Shown: positions 9,056 through 18,748 of the stretch, piece after piece | How the letters are laid out: every line of letters begins with the position of its first letter | Position numbering within the stretch: position 1 is the first letter of the stretch | Assembly (NCBI RefSeq): GCF_003031585.1 | Contig: NZ_PWAA01000022.1 | Span: 62,001-126,000 of the forward strand | Length of the DNA: 64,000 nucleotides | DNA from: Thalassobius sp. I31.1 | Lineage (GTDB): Bacteria; Pseudomonadota; Alphaproteobacteria; Rhodobacterales; Rhodobacteraceae | Reading direction: 5' to 3' | Notes under the pieces: generated by a model | The model's database searches: none | Seen by the model: the letters and a program-made list of their open reading frames with translations, nothing else | Told to the model about the DNA's origin: nothing | Translations under genes and position numbers: made by a program

Positions 9056-9832
9056 ATGGCCTATGAGACGCTGATCGTCGAGATCGAAGACCACGTCAAA
9101 ACCATCCGGCTGAACCGCCCGGATGCGCTGAACGCCCTGAACAGCACCTTGCTGGCAGAACTGGCGGATGCGGTGAAAGCCGCAGAAGAAAATGACAAAG
9201 TGCGCTGTGTCATTATCACCGGTTCCGACAAAGCTTTTGCAGCAGGTGCGGATATCAAAGAGATGTCTGAGAAAAGCTTCGTTGATGTTTACATGAACGA
9301 TCTTTTTGGTCCCGAGACCGATCAGCTGGTGAAATCCCGCAAGCCGATCATTGCGGCTGTGTCCGGCTATGCGCTGGGCGGTGGGTGTGAACTTGCGATG
9401 ATGTGTGACTTCATCATTGCGTCTGACACTGCGAAATTCGGCCAACCGGAAATCAATCTTGGTGTTGTTGCAGGTATTGGCGGGACACAACGCCTGTCAC
9501 GTTATGTTGGTAAATCCAAATCTATGGATATGCACCTGACCGGCCGCTTTATGGACGCCGAAGAAGCGGAACGCTCTGGGCTGGTATCCCGTGTTGTGCC
9601 TGCGAAAAAGCTGATGGAAGAAGCCATGAGTGCCGCGCAGAAGATCGCTGAGAAATCCATGCTGACCTCTATGGTCGTTAAGGAAACAGTGAACCGGGCC
9701 TGGGAAACCACGCTGTCTGAAGGTTTGCTGTTTGAACGCCGCGCATTCCATTCTCTCTTTGCATCTGAGGATCAGAAAGAGGGTATGGGGGCGTTTCTTG
9801 ATAAGCGTCAGGCCCAATTCCGCGATAAATAA
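9056..9832 (+). CDS. Enoyl-CoA hydratase (crotonase family)
   Basis: A 258-residue crotonase-fold protein that hydrates short-chain trans-2-enoyl-CoA in beta-oxidation. The oxyanion-hole segment AFAAGADIKEM lies near residues 61-71. The second conserved block, AAVSGYALGGGCELAMMCD (about 101-119), carries one catalytic Glu, and PEINLGVVAGIGGTQRL (about 132-148) carries the other. Both glutamates being present supports true hydratase activity over an isomerase. It sits between mutM and rpsT, a conserved but functionally unexplained position in Rhodobacterales. Confidence 0.95.
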   Translation: MAYETLIVEIEDHVKTIRLNRPDALNALNSTLLAELADAVKAAEENDKVRCVIITGSDKAFAAGADIKEMSEKSFVDVYMNDLFGPETDQLVKSRKPIIAAVSGYALGGGCELAMMCDFIIASDTAKFGQPEINLGVVAGIGGTQRLSRYVGKSKSMDMHLTGRFMDAEEAERSGLVSRVVPAKKLMEEAMSAAQKIAEKSMLTSMVVKETVNRAWETTLSEGLLFERRAFHSLFASEDQKEGMGAFLDKRQAQFRDK

Positions 9833-9838
9833 TCAAGG

Positions 9839-9871
9839 ACCTGCCCTGGTTTACAATCCGGGGCAGGTTTT
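9839..9871 (+). terminator. Terminator after enoyl-CoA hydratase
   Basis: ACCTGCCC and GGGGCAGGT arms around a loop of about 13 bases, followed by TTTTC. It lies seven bases after the stop codon. Confidence 0.7.
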
Positions 9872-10038
9872 CAGGCATTTTGGGGTTTTCATTTCTGTGA
9901 AAATACCTTAGTTACCGCCGCTATACATGCGCGTGAGGCCCGCTCTGGCCAGAATCATCGGTTCTTAAACCCGGTCGGACCTGTAGCGCAGAACAGAATT
10001 CAATGTCCGGCCTTGTCCGGCAAAAAGGAACCGAACAC

Positions 10039-10302
10039 ATGGCTAATACGCCTCAGGCAAAAAAACGCGCCCGCCAGAACGAAACCCGCTTTACCGTTAA
10101 CAAGGCACGTCGTTCCCGCATCCGTACATATCTGCGTAAAGTTGAAGAAGCGATTGCTTCCGGTGACCAGACTGCAGCTGCTGCAGCTCTGAAAGACGCA
10201 CAGCCAGAACTGATGCGTGGCGTTACAAAAGGCGTTGTTCACAAGAACACTGCATCACGCAAAATCTCTCGTCTGTCTGCTCGTGTAAAAGCTCTGGGCT
10301 GA
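10039..10302 (+). CDS. rpsT: 30S ribosomal protein S20
   Basis: An 87-residue basic protein that binds 16S rRNA in the body of the 30S subunit. The N-terminus [15 protein letters not shown], the central helix and the C-terminal [17 protein letters not shown] are typical. The ATG at 10039 follows AAGGAA at 10026-10030; an upstream in-frame ATG would add twelve residues foreign to S20. The gene stands alone between two terminators. The 206-bp leader region upstream contains a perfect 10-bp palindrome (TCTGGCCAGA) but no promoter I can call with confidence. Confidence 0.98.
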   Translation: MANTPQAKKRARQNETRFTVNKARRSRIRTYLRKVEEAIASGDQTAAAAALKDAQPELMRGVTKGVVHKNTASRKISRLSARVKALG

Positions 10303-10318
10303 TCTGCAAAAGATTGCT

Positions 10319-10505
10319 GATTCTATTAAAAGGCGCATCCGTCCGGGTGCGTCTTTTTTGCATTTGCCGCATCGCAAACGCAGAAAAATACCTCGTTTTA
10401 TAAGGAAATTTTCCTCCCTTCGGATTCGTTTCGGCAAAGTGAGAGTCAAGCGTGAAGTTCTGTTGCGCGGGCTGCTGACAGCTTGCTAACTTGCTCCTGC
10501 GATTC
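10319..10505. promoter_or_regulatory. Cluster of four GANTC (CcrM) sites upstream of rhodanese-dnaA
   Basis: GATTC at 10319-10323, GATTC at 10423-10427, GAGTC at 10443-10447 and GATTC at 10501-10505 all fall in the 225-bp spacer between rpsT and the rhodanese gene. GANTC is the CcrM methylation target that times transcription in alphaproteobacteria. About 0.7 sites would be expected by chance in this length. The spacer is also A+T-rich around 10381-10412. I found no convincing DnaA box here. Confidence 0.5.
10328..10359 (+). terminator. Terminator after rpsT
   Basis: A G+C-rich hairpin (GGCGCATCC with GGGTGCGTC, allowing a G-U pair) bounded by AAAA on the left and TTTTTT on the right. Confidence 0.85.
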
Positions 10506-10527
10506 ACGTTACCTAAGGGGACAAGCA

Positions 10528-10977
10528 ATGAACCCACGGGTGGTTTCTGATATTCTTAACATTTCTCCACAGGATGCCTGGGAGCTTTTGAAAAACGAAA
10601 CCAGCTGCAAGTTTATTGATGTCAGGACACGCGCCGAATGGGGGTTCGTTGGCGTTCCTGATCTAAGGGATCTGAACCAGGAGACAATTTTCGTCGAATG
10701 GGCCAGTTTTCCTTCAATGTCTGCAAACCCGCACTTCGGGGAAGAGGTTCTGGAAGCACTGAACGGGGAAATCCCGGACAAGCTGCTTTTCCTGTGCCGA
10801 TCCGGCGTGCGTTCACTTCATGCCGCGCATGCGGTGGCTGATCTGTTGTCTGGCTGTGGGAAGCCGGTGCAATGCATCAATGTAGCCGAAGGGTTTGAAG
10901 GTGATCTGAACGCAGAGGGACAGAGGGGCCAGCTTAACGGCTGGAAGATGAGAGGACTGGCGTGGCGTCAGTCATAA
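10528..10977 (+). CDS. Rhodanese-like domain protein upstream of dnaA
   Basis: A 149-residue single rhodanese domain. It has the DVRTRAEW motif near residues 31-38 and a complete active-site loop CRSGVRS with the nucleophilic Cys at about residue 90, so sulfur or phosphoryl transfer chemistry is possible. There is no signal peptide, so it is cytoplasmic. AAGGGG lies seven bases before the ATG. Its stop lies 32 bases before the preferred dnaA start and inside the longer possible dnaA frame, so the two are probably on one transcript. The physiological acceptor is unknown. Confidence 0.88.
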   Translation: MNPRVVSDILNISPQDAWELLKNETSCKFIDVRTRAEWGFVGVPDLRDLNQETIFVEWASFPSMSANPHFGEEVLEALNGEIPDKLLFLCRSGVRSLHAAHAVADLLSGCGKPVQCINVAEGFEGDLNAEGQRGQLNGWKMRGLAWRQS

Positions 10978-11009
10978 ATTTGGACGTTGACGAAGCGGGT
11001 ATAAAAATA

Positions 11010-12398
11010 ATGATAAACCAATCCTGGGTCGATATCAGAGAAGACCTCGAAGCTACCGTTGGAAAGAACAACTATGTCAACTGGATTGAGCCGCTTGAGC
11101 TCTCCGGTCTGGATAATGGTGTGGCTGTCTTCCGTGTGCCGACGAACTTTATGGGGAACTGGGTGTCTCGCAATTTTGGCGATGACATTGTTCAGCTGCT
11201 GAAAAGCAGCGGGCAGGCCGTAAGCCGTCTGGAATTTTCGGTGAATGCTGCACGTTCACCAAAGCGCGCGACAGCACCAAAGGCAGAACAGGTATCCGAA
11301 GTGCCTGCGTCTTCGGCGCCGCGTAAAAAGGCTGCGGTTGCCCGTTCAACGGGTACGGTTCCTGGTGCGCCTCTTGATGCGCGATTTACGTTTGACAGTT
11401 TTGTCGTTGGTAAGCCGAACGAATTGGCCCATGCCGCGGCGCGCCGTGTTGCCGAAGGTGGCGAAGTGGCCTTCAATCCACTGTTCCTGTATGGTGGTGT
11501 TGGCCTTGGTAAAACGCACCTGATGCACGCAATTGCAAATCAGCTGCGGACGCAACGCCCTGATCTGAACGTGGTGTACCTGTCTGCAGAACAATTCATG
11601 TATAAGTTCGTGCAGGCCCTGCGCGACAAGAAGATGATGGATTTTAAGCAGATCTTCCGTGCTGTGGATATTCTGATGGTGGATGACGTTCAGTTCATCG
11701 CCGGCAAGGGATCTACGCAGGAAGAATTCTTCCACACCTTCAACGCACTTGTCGATCAGAACAAGCAGATCATCATTTCCGCAGATCGTGCCCCGGGTGA
11801 GATCAAGGAACTGGAAGATCGCATTCGCTCCCGTCTGCAAAGCGGTCTGGTCGTGGACCTGCATCCGACAGATTATGAACTGCGCCTGGGTATTCTGCAG
11901 CATAAGACCGAACAGCATATGCTGAAAGATCCATCCCTGCACATCGCGGATGGTGTTCTTGAATTCCTTGCGCATCGGATTTCCACCAATGTTCGTGTTC
12001 TCGAAGGTGCACTGACCCGTCTGTTTGCGTTCGGGTCGCTTGTTGGCCGGGAAGTCACACTTGAACTGGCACAGGACTGTCTGGCTGATGTTCTGCGGAC
12101 CTCGGATCGTAAGATCACGGTTGACGAAATTCAGCGCAAAGTGGCGGAACACTATAACATCCGCCTGTCCGAAATGATCGGCCCGCGCCGTGTACGCACA
12201 ATCGCCCGCCCGCGTCAGATTGCAATGTATCTGGCAAAACAGCTGACATCCCGTTCCCTTCCGGATATCGGGCGACGCTTTGGGGGCCGCGATCACACCA
12301 CGGTTATGCATGGTGTAAAACGGATCGAAGAGCTGCGAATTTCGGATTCTCAGATCGAAGATGATCTGGAATTGCTGCGTCGGGCGCTTGAAGCCTGA
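11010..12398 (+). CDS. dnaA: Chromosomal replication initiator DnaA
   Basis: A 462-residue AAA+ initiator that binds DnaA boxes and melts oriC. Domain I begins at SWVDIREDLEATVG, and a short linker (about 85-120) precedes the AAA+ core. The core has Walker A GGVGLGKTH and Walker B LMVDDVQFI. Domain IV carries the DNA-binding signature GGRDHTTVMHG. I chose the ATG at 11010 because DnaA relatives begin close to this point. A GTG at 10962 with AGAGGA upstream would add 16 residues and overlap the rhodanese stop, and it cannot be excluded. dnaN follows after 151 bases. Confidence 0.97.
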   Translation: MINQSWVDIREDLEATVGKNNYVNWIEPLELSGLDNGVAVFRVPTNFMGNWVSRNFGDDIVQLLKSSGQAVSRLEFSVNAARSPKRATAPKAEQVSEVPASSAPRKKAAVARSTGTVPGAPLDARFTFDSFVVGKPNELAHAAARRVAEGGEVAFNPLFLYGGVGLGKTHLMHAIANQLRTQRPDLNVVYLSAEQFMYKFVQALRDKKMMDFKQIFRAVDILMVDDVQFIAGKGSTQEEFFHTFNALVDQNKQIIISADRAPGEIKELEDRIRSRLQSGLVVDLHPTDYELRLGILQHKTEQHMLKDPSLHIADGVLEFLAHRISTNVRVLEGALTRLFAFGSLVGREVTLELAQDCLADVLRTSDRKITVDEIQRKVAEHYNIRLSEMIGPRRVRTIARPRQIAMYLAKQLTSRSLPDIGRRFGGRDHTTVMHGVKRIEELRISDSQIEDDLELLRRALEA

Positions 12399-12427
12399 TT
12401 TTTGCCACAGAATTGCAATGGATTACT

Positions 12428-12466
12428 GGCCGGGGTCTTGACGCCCCGGCCATTCCATTGGACATT
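12428..12466 (+). promoter_or_regulatory. Perfect hairpin overlapping a candidate dnaN promoter
   Basis: GGCCGGGG (12428-12435) and CCCCGGCC (12444-12451) form a perfect 8-bp stem. The -35-like TTGACG (12438-12443) lies in its loop and a weak -10-like GACATT follows at 12461-12466, with a 17-base spacer. The hairpin is 29 bases after dnaA and has no T-tract. It could slow read-through from dnaA while the promoter serves dnaN-recF. Confidence 0.45.
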
Positions 12467-12549
12467 CCGAAAAAACGATTTAACGGTTCGCATGGATGCG
12501 CTACATTCGGCGTTCCGGCGGGGTGGCCCGTTTAACAAGGAGCATCGGA

Positions 12550-13668
12550 ATGAAACTCAGCATCGAGCGCGCAGCCCTTTTGAAAGCCGTGTCGCAGGCC
12601 CAATCAGTTGTTGAGCGCCGCAATACTATTCCGATCCTTGCAAATGTTCTGATCGAAGCCGAAGGCGACATTGCCAGTTTTCGCGCGACTGACCTCGATA
12701 TCGAGGTGGTTGATAAAACCGTAGCCCAGGTCGAACGTGCGGGTGCGACTACAGTTTCAGCGGTCACGTTGCATGAAATCGTGCGCAAACTTCCGGATGG
12801 GGCACTTGTGACCCTGACCGAAGATCCTGCAGCGGGCCGCATCACGGTTGAAGCAGGGCGTTCGAACTTCTCACTGGCAACTTTGCCGCGTGAAGATTTT
12901 CCCGTGATGGCAACGTCTGAGTATTCCGCAAACTTCAGTGCCAAAGCACCGGATTTGCGCCGTCTGTTCGACAAAGCAAAATTTGCGATTTCCACTGAGG
13001 AAACCCGCTATTATCTGAACGGCGTCTACATGCACATCGCGGATGGGGAAGAAGGCAAGGTTTTGCGTTGTGTGGCAACCGATGGCCACCGTCTGGCGCG
13101 TATTGATGCAGAAATGCCTGCAGACGCACTGGAAATGCCTGGTGTGATTGTGCCCCGCAAAACCGTGGGTGAGCTGCGCAAACTTCTGGATGACGATGAC
13201 ATGCAGATTGCTGTGTCCGTGTCCGAAACCAAAGTGCGTTTCGCTACCCCGGATATCACCCTGACGTCTAAAGTTATCGACGGCACCTTCCCGGATTACA
13301 CCCGCGTGATTCCACAGGGCAACACCCGGAAGATGGAAGTGGATGCTTCTGATTTCGCAAAAGCCGTGGACCGTGTGGCAACTGTGTCTTCTGAACGTTC
13401 CCGGGCCGTGAAACTGGCGCTGGACGAAGATCGCCTGGTTCTTTCCGTCAATGCCCCGGACAGCGGTGCAGCGGAAGAAGAACTGGCCGTCGCTTATGGC
13501 GACGAGCGCCTGGAAATTGGCTTTAACGCGAAATATCTGCTGGAAATTGCCAACCAGGTGGATCGTGAAAACGCGGTGTTCCTGTTCAACTCTGCTGGTG
13601 ACCCGACCCTGATGCGCGAAGGCAATGACACCTCTGCCATCTATGTCGTGATGCCAATGCGCGTGTGA
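12550..13668 (+). CDS. dnaN: DNA polymerase III sliding clamp (beta subunit)
   Basis: A 372-residue protein that forms the ring-shaped processivity clamp and the docking site for polymerases, MutL and DinB. The N-terminus MKLSIERAALLKAVSQAQSVVERRNTIPIL is cited by its opening and its RRNTIPIL motif, and the C-terminus ends in the clamp pattern MPMRV. The length equals the family norm. The start follows AAGGAG nine bases upstream; a further in-frame ATG at 12496 has no family support. recF follows eight bases later. Confidence 0.98.
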   Translation: MKLSIERAALLKAVSQAQSVVERRNTIPILANVLIEAEGDIASFRATDLDIEVVDKTVAQVERAGATTVSAVTLHEIVRKLPDGALVTLTEDPAAGRITVEAGRSNFSLATLPREDFPVMATSEYSANFSAKAPDLRRLFDKAKFAISTEETRYYLNGVYMHIADGEEGKVLRCVATDGHRLARIDAEMPADALEMPGVIVPRKTVGELRKLLDDDDMQIAVSVSETKVRFATPDITLTSKVIDGTFPDYTRVIPQGNTRKMEVDASDFAKAVDRVATVSSERSRAVKLALDEDRLVLSVNAPDSGAAEEELAVAYGDERLEIGFNAKYLLEIANQVDRENAVFLFNSAGDPTLMREGNDTSAIYVVMPMRV

Positions 13669-13676
13669 TGTGATTT

Positions 13677-14783
13677 GTGTCGGGGCTTGCCCTGCGGAAG
13701 CTCAGGCTTTCGCATTTCCGCTCTCACAAAGCACTGAATATTGACTGCGCGCCCGGACCTGTAGCGATCTATGGGCCCAATGGCGCGGGTAAAACCAATA
13801 TCATCGAAGCGATTTCTATGCTTTCCCCCGGTCGCGGTCTGCGCCGGGCGGCAAGCGATGATATGATCCGCAAGCCCGAAAGCTTTGGCTGGAAGATAGC
13901 GGCTGAACTGCAAAGCCTCTCACAAATTCATGAAATCGAAACCTGGCTTGAAGGCGGGCAGGGGCGCAATGTACGCATTGATGGTAAGGCGGCCTCGCAG
14001 GTGGCGCTTGGTAAAATTGCCCGTGTTCTCTGGCTGGTGCCTTCCATGGATCGCCTCTGGCTTGAGGGTGCAGATGGGCGGCGGCGGTTTCTGGATCGCA
14101 TGGTGCTTAGTTTTGATCCGGCGCACGCACAGAACACACTGACCTATGAAAAAGCCATGCGCGAACGCAATCGTCTGCTGAAAGATCAGATCCGTGATCC
14201 GCATTGGTATCGTGCGCTTGAAGTTCAGATGGCTGAGGCGGGGGCTGCGATCCAATCCGCACGGGCAGATACAATTGCAGCTATTGCCCTGGCGCAGGCG
14301 GGGGCAGAAACGGAATTTCCGCGGTCTGACCTGGAAATCATCATGCCGGATGGGGCAGAGCAGGCCGAGGGCGTTGACGCGCTGGCAGAGGCTTTCGTTA
14401 CCTCCCGCCCGCGCGATCTTGCTGCCGGACGTACCCTTGTGGGTCCACATCGTGCGGATCTGTCTGCGATCTTTTCCGCAAAAGGCGTGGCGGCCAAAGA
14501 ATGCTCAACCGGTGAGCAGAAAGCCCTGCTGATCTCGCTTATCCTTGCCAATGGCCGCGCACTTGCCCAATCTTTTGGCGCGCCTCCCATTTTGCTGCTG
14601 GATGAAGTCGCCGCACATCTTGACGCTGCCCGCCGGGCCGCCCTTTATCACGAAATCACCGCCCTTGGCGCCCAGGCCTTCATGACCGGGACCGGTGCAG
14701 AACTTTTTGACAGCCTTACACCGGATGCCATGCGGCTTTGTGTTGGGGATGAGAATGGAACGAGTTATGTCGATATTACCTGA
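13677..14783 (+). CDS. recF: DNA replication and repair protein RecF
   Basis: A 368-residue SMC-like ATPase that loads RecA at single-strand gaps with RecO and RecR. Walker A is GPNGAGKTN near residues 35-43, the ABC-type signature is STGEQKALLISL near 277-288 and Walker B is ILLLDEVAAHLD. It begins with GTG and lacks a clear ribosome-binding site, so translation may depend on coupling to dnaN eight bases upstream. The last 17 bases overlap the next gene. Confidence 0.96.
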   Translation: MSGLALRKLRLSHFRSHKALNIDCAPGPVAIYGPNGAGKTNIIEAISMLSPGRGLRRAASDDMIRKPESFGWKIAAELQSLSQIHEIETWLEGGQGRNVRIDGKAASQVALGKIARVLWLVPSMDRLWLEGADGRRRFLDRMVLSFDPAHAQNTLTYEKAMRERNRLLKDQIRDPHWYRALEVQMAEAGAAIQSARADTIAAIALAQAGAETEFPRSDLEIIMPDGAEQAEGVDALAEAFVTSRPRDLAAGRTLVGPHRADLSAIFSAKGVAAKECSTGEQKALLISLILANGRALAQSFGAPPILLLDEVAAHLDAARRAALYHEITALGAQAFMTGTGAELFDSLTPDAMRLCVGDENGTSYVDIT

Positions 14784-15585
14784 TGTTGTTTCCGTGCAGA
14801 TGCAGGAACTGATTAAAGCCCGGATGAAAGATATCGAGGCTGAGGAAAATATCCGGGTCTTGTTCGCGATTGAATCCGGGTCACGTGCCTGGGGGTTCCA
14901 CAGCCCGGACAGTGATTATGACGTGCGCTTTGTGTATGCCAGGCCGCTGGATTGGCACCTGTCCCTGCAAAAGAAACGTGACGTGGTTGAACGCCCCATT
15001 GATGATGAACTTGATATTTCAGGTTGGGAACTTTCCAAAACGCTTCAGCTGATTATGGGATCAAATGCTGTTGTGCCGGAATGGCTGCAGTCCCCGATTG
15101 TTTATTCTGCTGTACCTGAAGCGGTTCAGGATCTGACGGATTTTTGTCGTATCGCCCTCAATCGCAGGTCTGTCACCTGGCACTACCTGTCTCTGATGGA
15201 GCGTCAGCAAAGCCGTTTGTATGGGCCGGATGGTGAAGTCAGGCTCAAGCGCTATTTCTATATTTTGCGACCGACGCTGGCTTTGCGTTGGATGCGCCTG
15301 CATGACAAGGCTGTTGCGCCGATGAATATGGATGTCTTGGTTGCCGGGTGTGATCTTACGGATCAGGTGCAAAAGGATCTGGCAGAGCTGACAGAACAGA
15401 AAAAACAGGCGCGTGAAAAGGCCTTTGTTACATCCGTCGCTGAAAGCCTGGTGACACTTGTTGCAGAGGAAGAGGCGTTGGCGCGTGATTGGCTTGCCGC
15501 AACCCGCAGTGACAAATCCCGCGATGCCCTGTGGCAGCAGGCTGACCACCTGCACATGAAATGGACGCAGGAAGCGTTCAGATGA
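14767..15585 (+). CDS. Predicted nucleotidyltransferase (COG3541/RlaP-like)
   Basis: A 272-residue protein with the minimal nucleotidyltransferase core: FAIESGSRAWGF, then the metal-binding SDYDVRF near residues 45-51. The rest is helical and matches the predicted nucleotidyltransferase family of B. subtilis YcgL and RNA-ligase-associated RlaP (PF10127). The acceptor is unknown; RNA, a small molecule and protein are all possible. The ATG at 14767 has GGA seven bases upstream. An alternative ATG at 14755 would add four residues. Its start lies inside recF and its stop overlaps the LysE gene as ATGA, so it is tied to the replication operon. Confidence 0.85.
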   Translation: MSILPDVVSVQMQELIKARMKDIEAEENIRVLFAIESGSRAWGFHSPDSDYDVRFVYARPLDWHLSLQKKRDVVERPIDDELDISGWELSKTLQLIMGSNAVVPEWLQSPIVYSAVPEAVQDLTDFCRIALNRRSVTWHYLSLMERQQSRLYGPDGEVRLKRYFYILRPTLALRWMRLHDKAVAPMNMDVLVAGCDLTDQVQKDLAELTEQKKQAREKAFVTSVAESLVTLVAEEEALARDWLAATRSDKSRDALWQQADHLHMKWTQEAFR

Positions 15586-16202
15586 CTCTGACCTCCTGGG
15601 AACTGTTTTTATATGCCTGTGCGGTGGGCGTGCTTTTTCTGACGCCTGGCCCCGTCTGGGTCGCGATCATTGCGCGGGGCATGTCGGGTGGGTTCCGTTC
15701 GGCCTGGCCGCTGGCCTTTGGTGTTGTCATCGGCGATGCGATCTGGCCTTTTCTGGCGGTGCTTGGTGTCAGCTGGCTGGTACAGGAAATATCCGGCTTT
15801 ATGCTGATCCTGCGCTGGGTTGCGGTGGCGTTTTTCATCTGGATGGGCGTGATGCTGATCCGGAACGCCGACAAAGAGATCGACAAGAACAACCGCCTGA
15901 CGGCCCCTGGTATCTGGGCAGGGTTTGTTGCGGGTGTCATTGTGATTATGGCAAACCCCAAGGCGATCCTGTTTTATATGGGCATTCTGCCAGGCTTTTT
16001 TGACCTTACGAAAATCACCACGCCAGACATTATTGCGATCTGTCTGGTTTCTATGCTGGTGCCGCTGGTGGGCAATACGTTCTTTGCGCTTTTTGTCGAT
16101 CGGATGCGTCGTCTGGTGACCACGCCAGGGGCAATCAGGCGCATGAACATCATCGCGGGATGGCTTCTGATCGGGGTTGGCCTGGTGATCCCTTTCACCT
16201 GA
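15582..16202 (+). CDS. LysE/RhtB-family amino-acid exporter
   Basis: A 206-residue inner-membrane protein with about six hydrophobic helices. The LysE-family opening is typical (LFLTPGPVWVAIIARGMSGG near residues 19-38, pieces cited) and so is the later ANPKAILFYMGILPGF near 124-139. Family members export amino acids such as lysine, homoserine or threonine, and the substrate here is not predictable. I chose the ATG at 15582, which overlaps the upstream stop and has AGGA at a suitable distance. It ends 77 bases before gyrB. Confidence 0.92.
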   Translation: MTLTSWELFLYACAVGVLFLTPGPVWVAIIARGMSGGFRSAWPLAFGVVIGDAIWPFLAVLGVSWLVQEISGFMLILRWVAVAFFIWMGVMLIRNADKEIDKNNRLTAPGIWAGFVAGVIVIMANPKAILFYMGILPGFFDLTKITTPDIIAICLVSMLVPLVGNTFFALFVDRMRRLVTTPGAIRRMNIIAGWLLIGVGLVIPFT

Positions 16203-16223
16203 CATAAATCTGTTGCGATCCGC

Positions 16224-16252
16224 GTGACACCCTTGATGAAATCGGCTATAAA
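16224..16252 (+). promoter_or_regulatory. Candidate gyrB promoter
   Basis: GTGACA (16224-16229), a 17-base spacer and TATAAA (16247-16252), 28 bases before the gyrB ATG. The match is good at both hexamers, so gyrB probably has its own start site as well as any read-through from recF. Confidence 0.55.
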
Positions 16253-16261
16253 AATCGCTAA

Positions 16262-18697
<2,436 letters not shown>

Positions 18698-18712
18698 TTT
18701 TCTCAGACCTCA

Positions 18713-18748
18713 CAAAAAAGCCCGCCATTTCTGGCGGGCTTTTCTTTT
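18713..18748. terminator. Bidirectional terminator between gyrB and clpB
   Basis: AAAAAAGCCCGCC, a six-base loop, then GGCGGGCTTTTCTTTT. The A- and T-runs on both sides let it serve the two convergent genes. Confidence 0.9.

Noticed and set aside
10981-11012. TTGACG at 10987 as a dnaA promoter -35
   Set aside because: The only -10-like words (TATAAA, ATAATG) are 7 and 14 bases away, not 16-18.
10303-12549. oriC in the dnaA neighbourhood
   Set aside because: No group of TTATCCACA-like DnaA boxes was found. Single one-mismatch hits (near 10562 and 51590) are not enough, and many alphaproteobacteria place the origin elsewhere.
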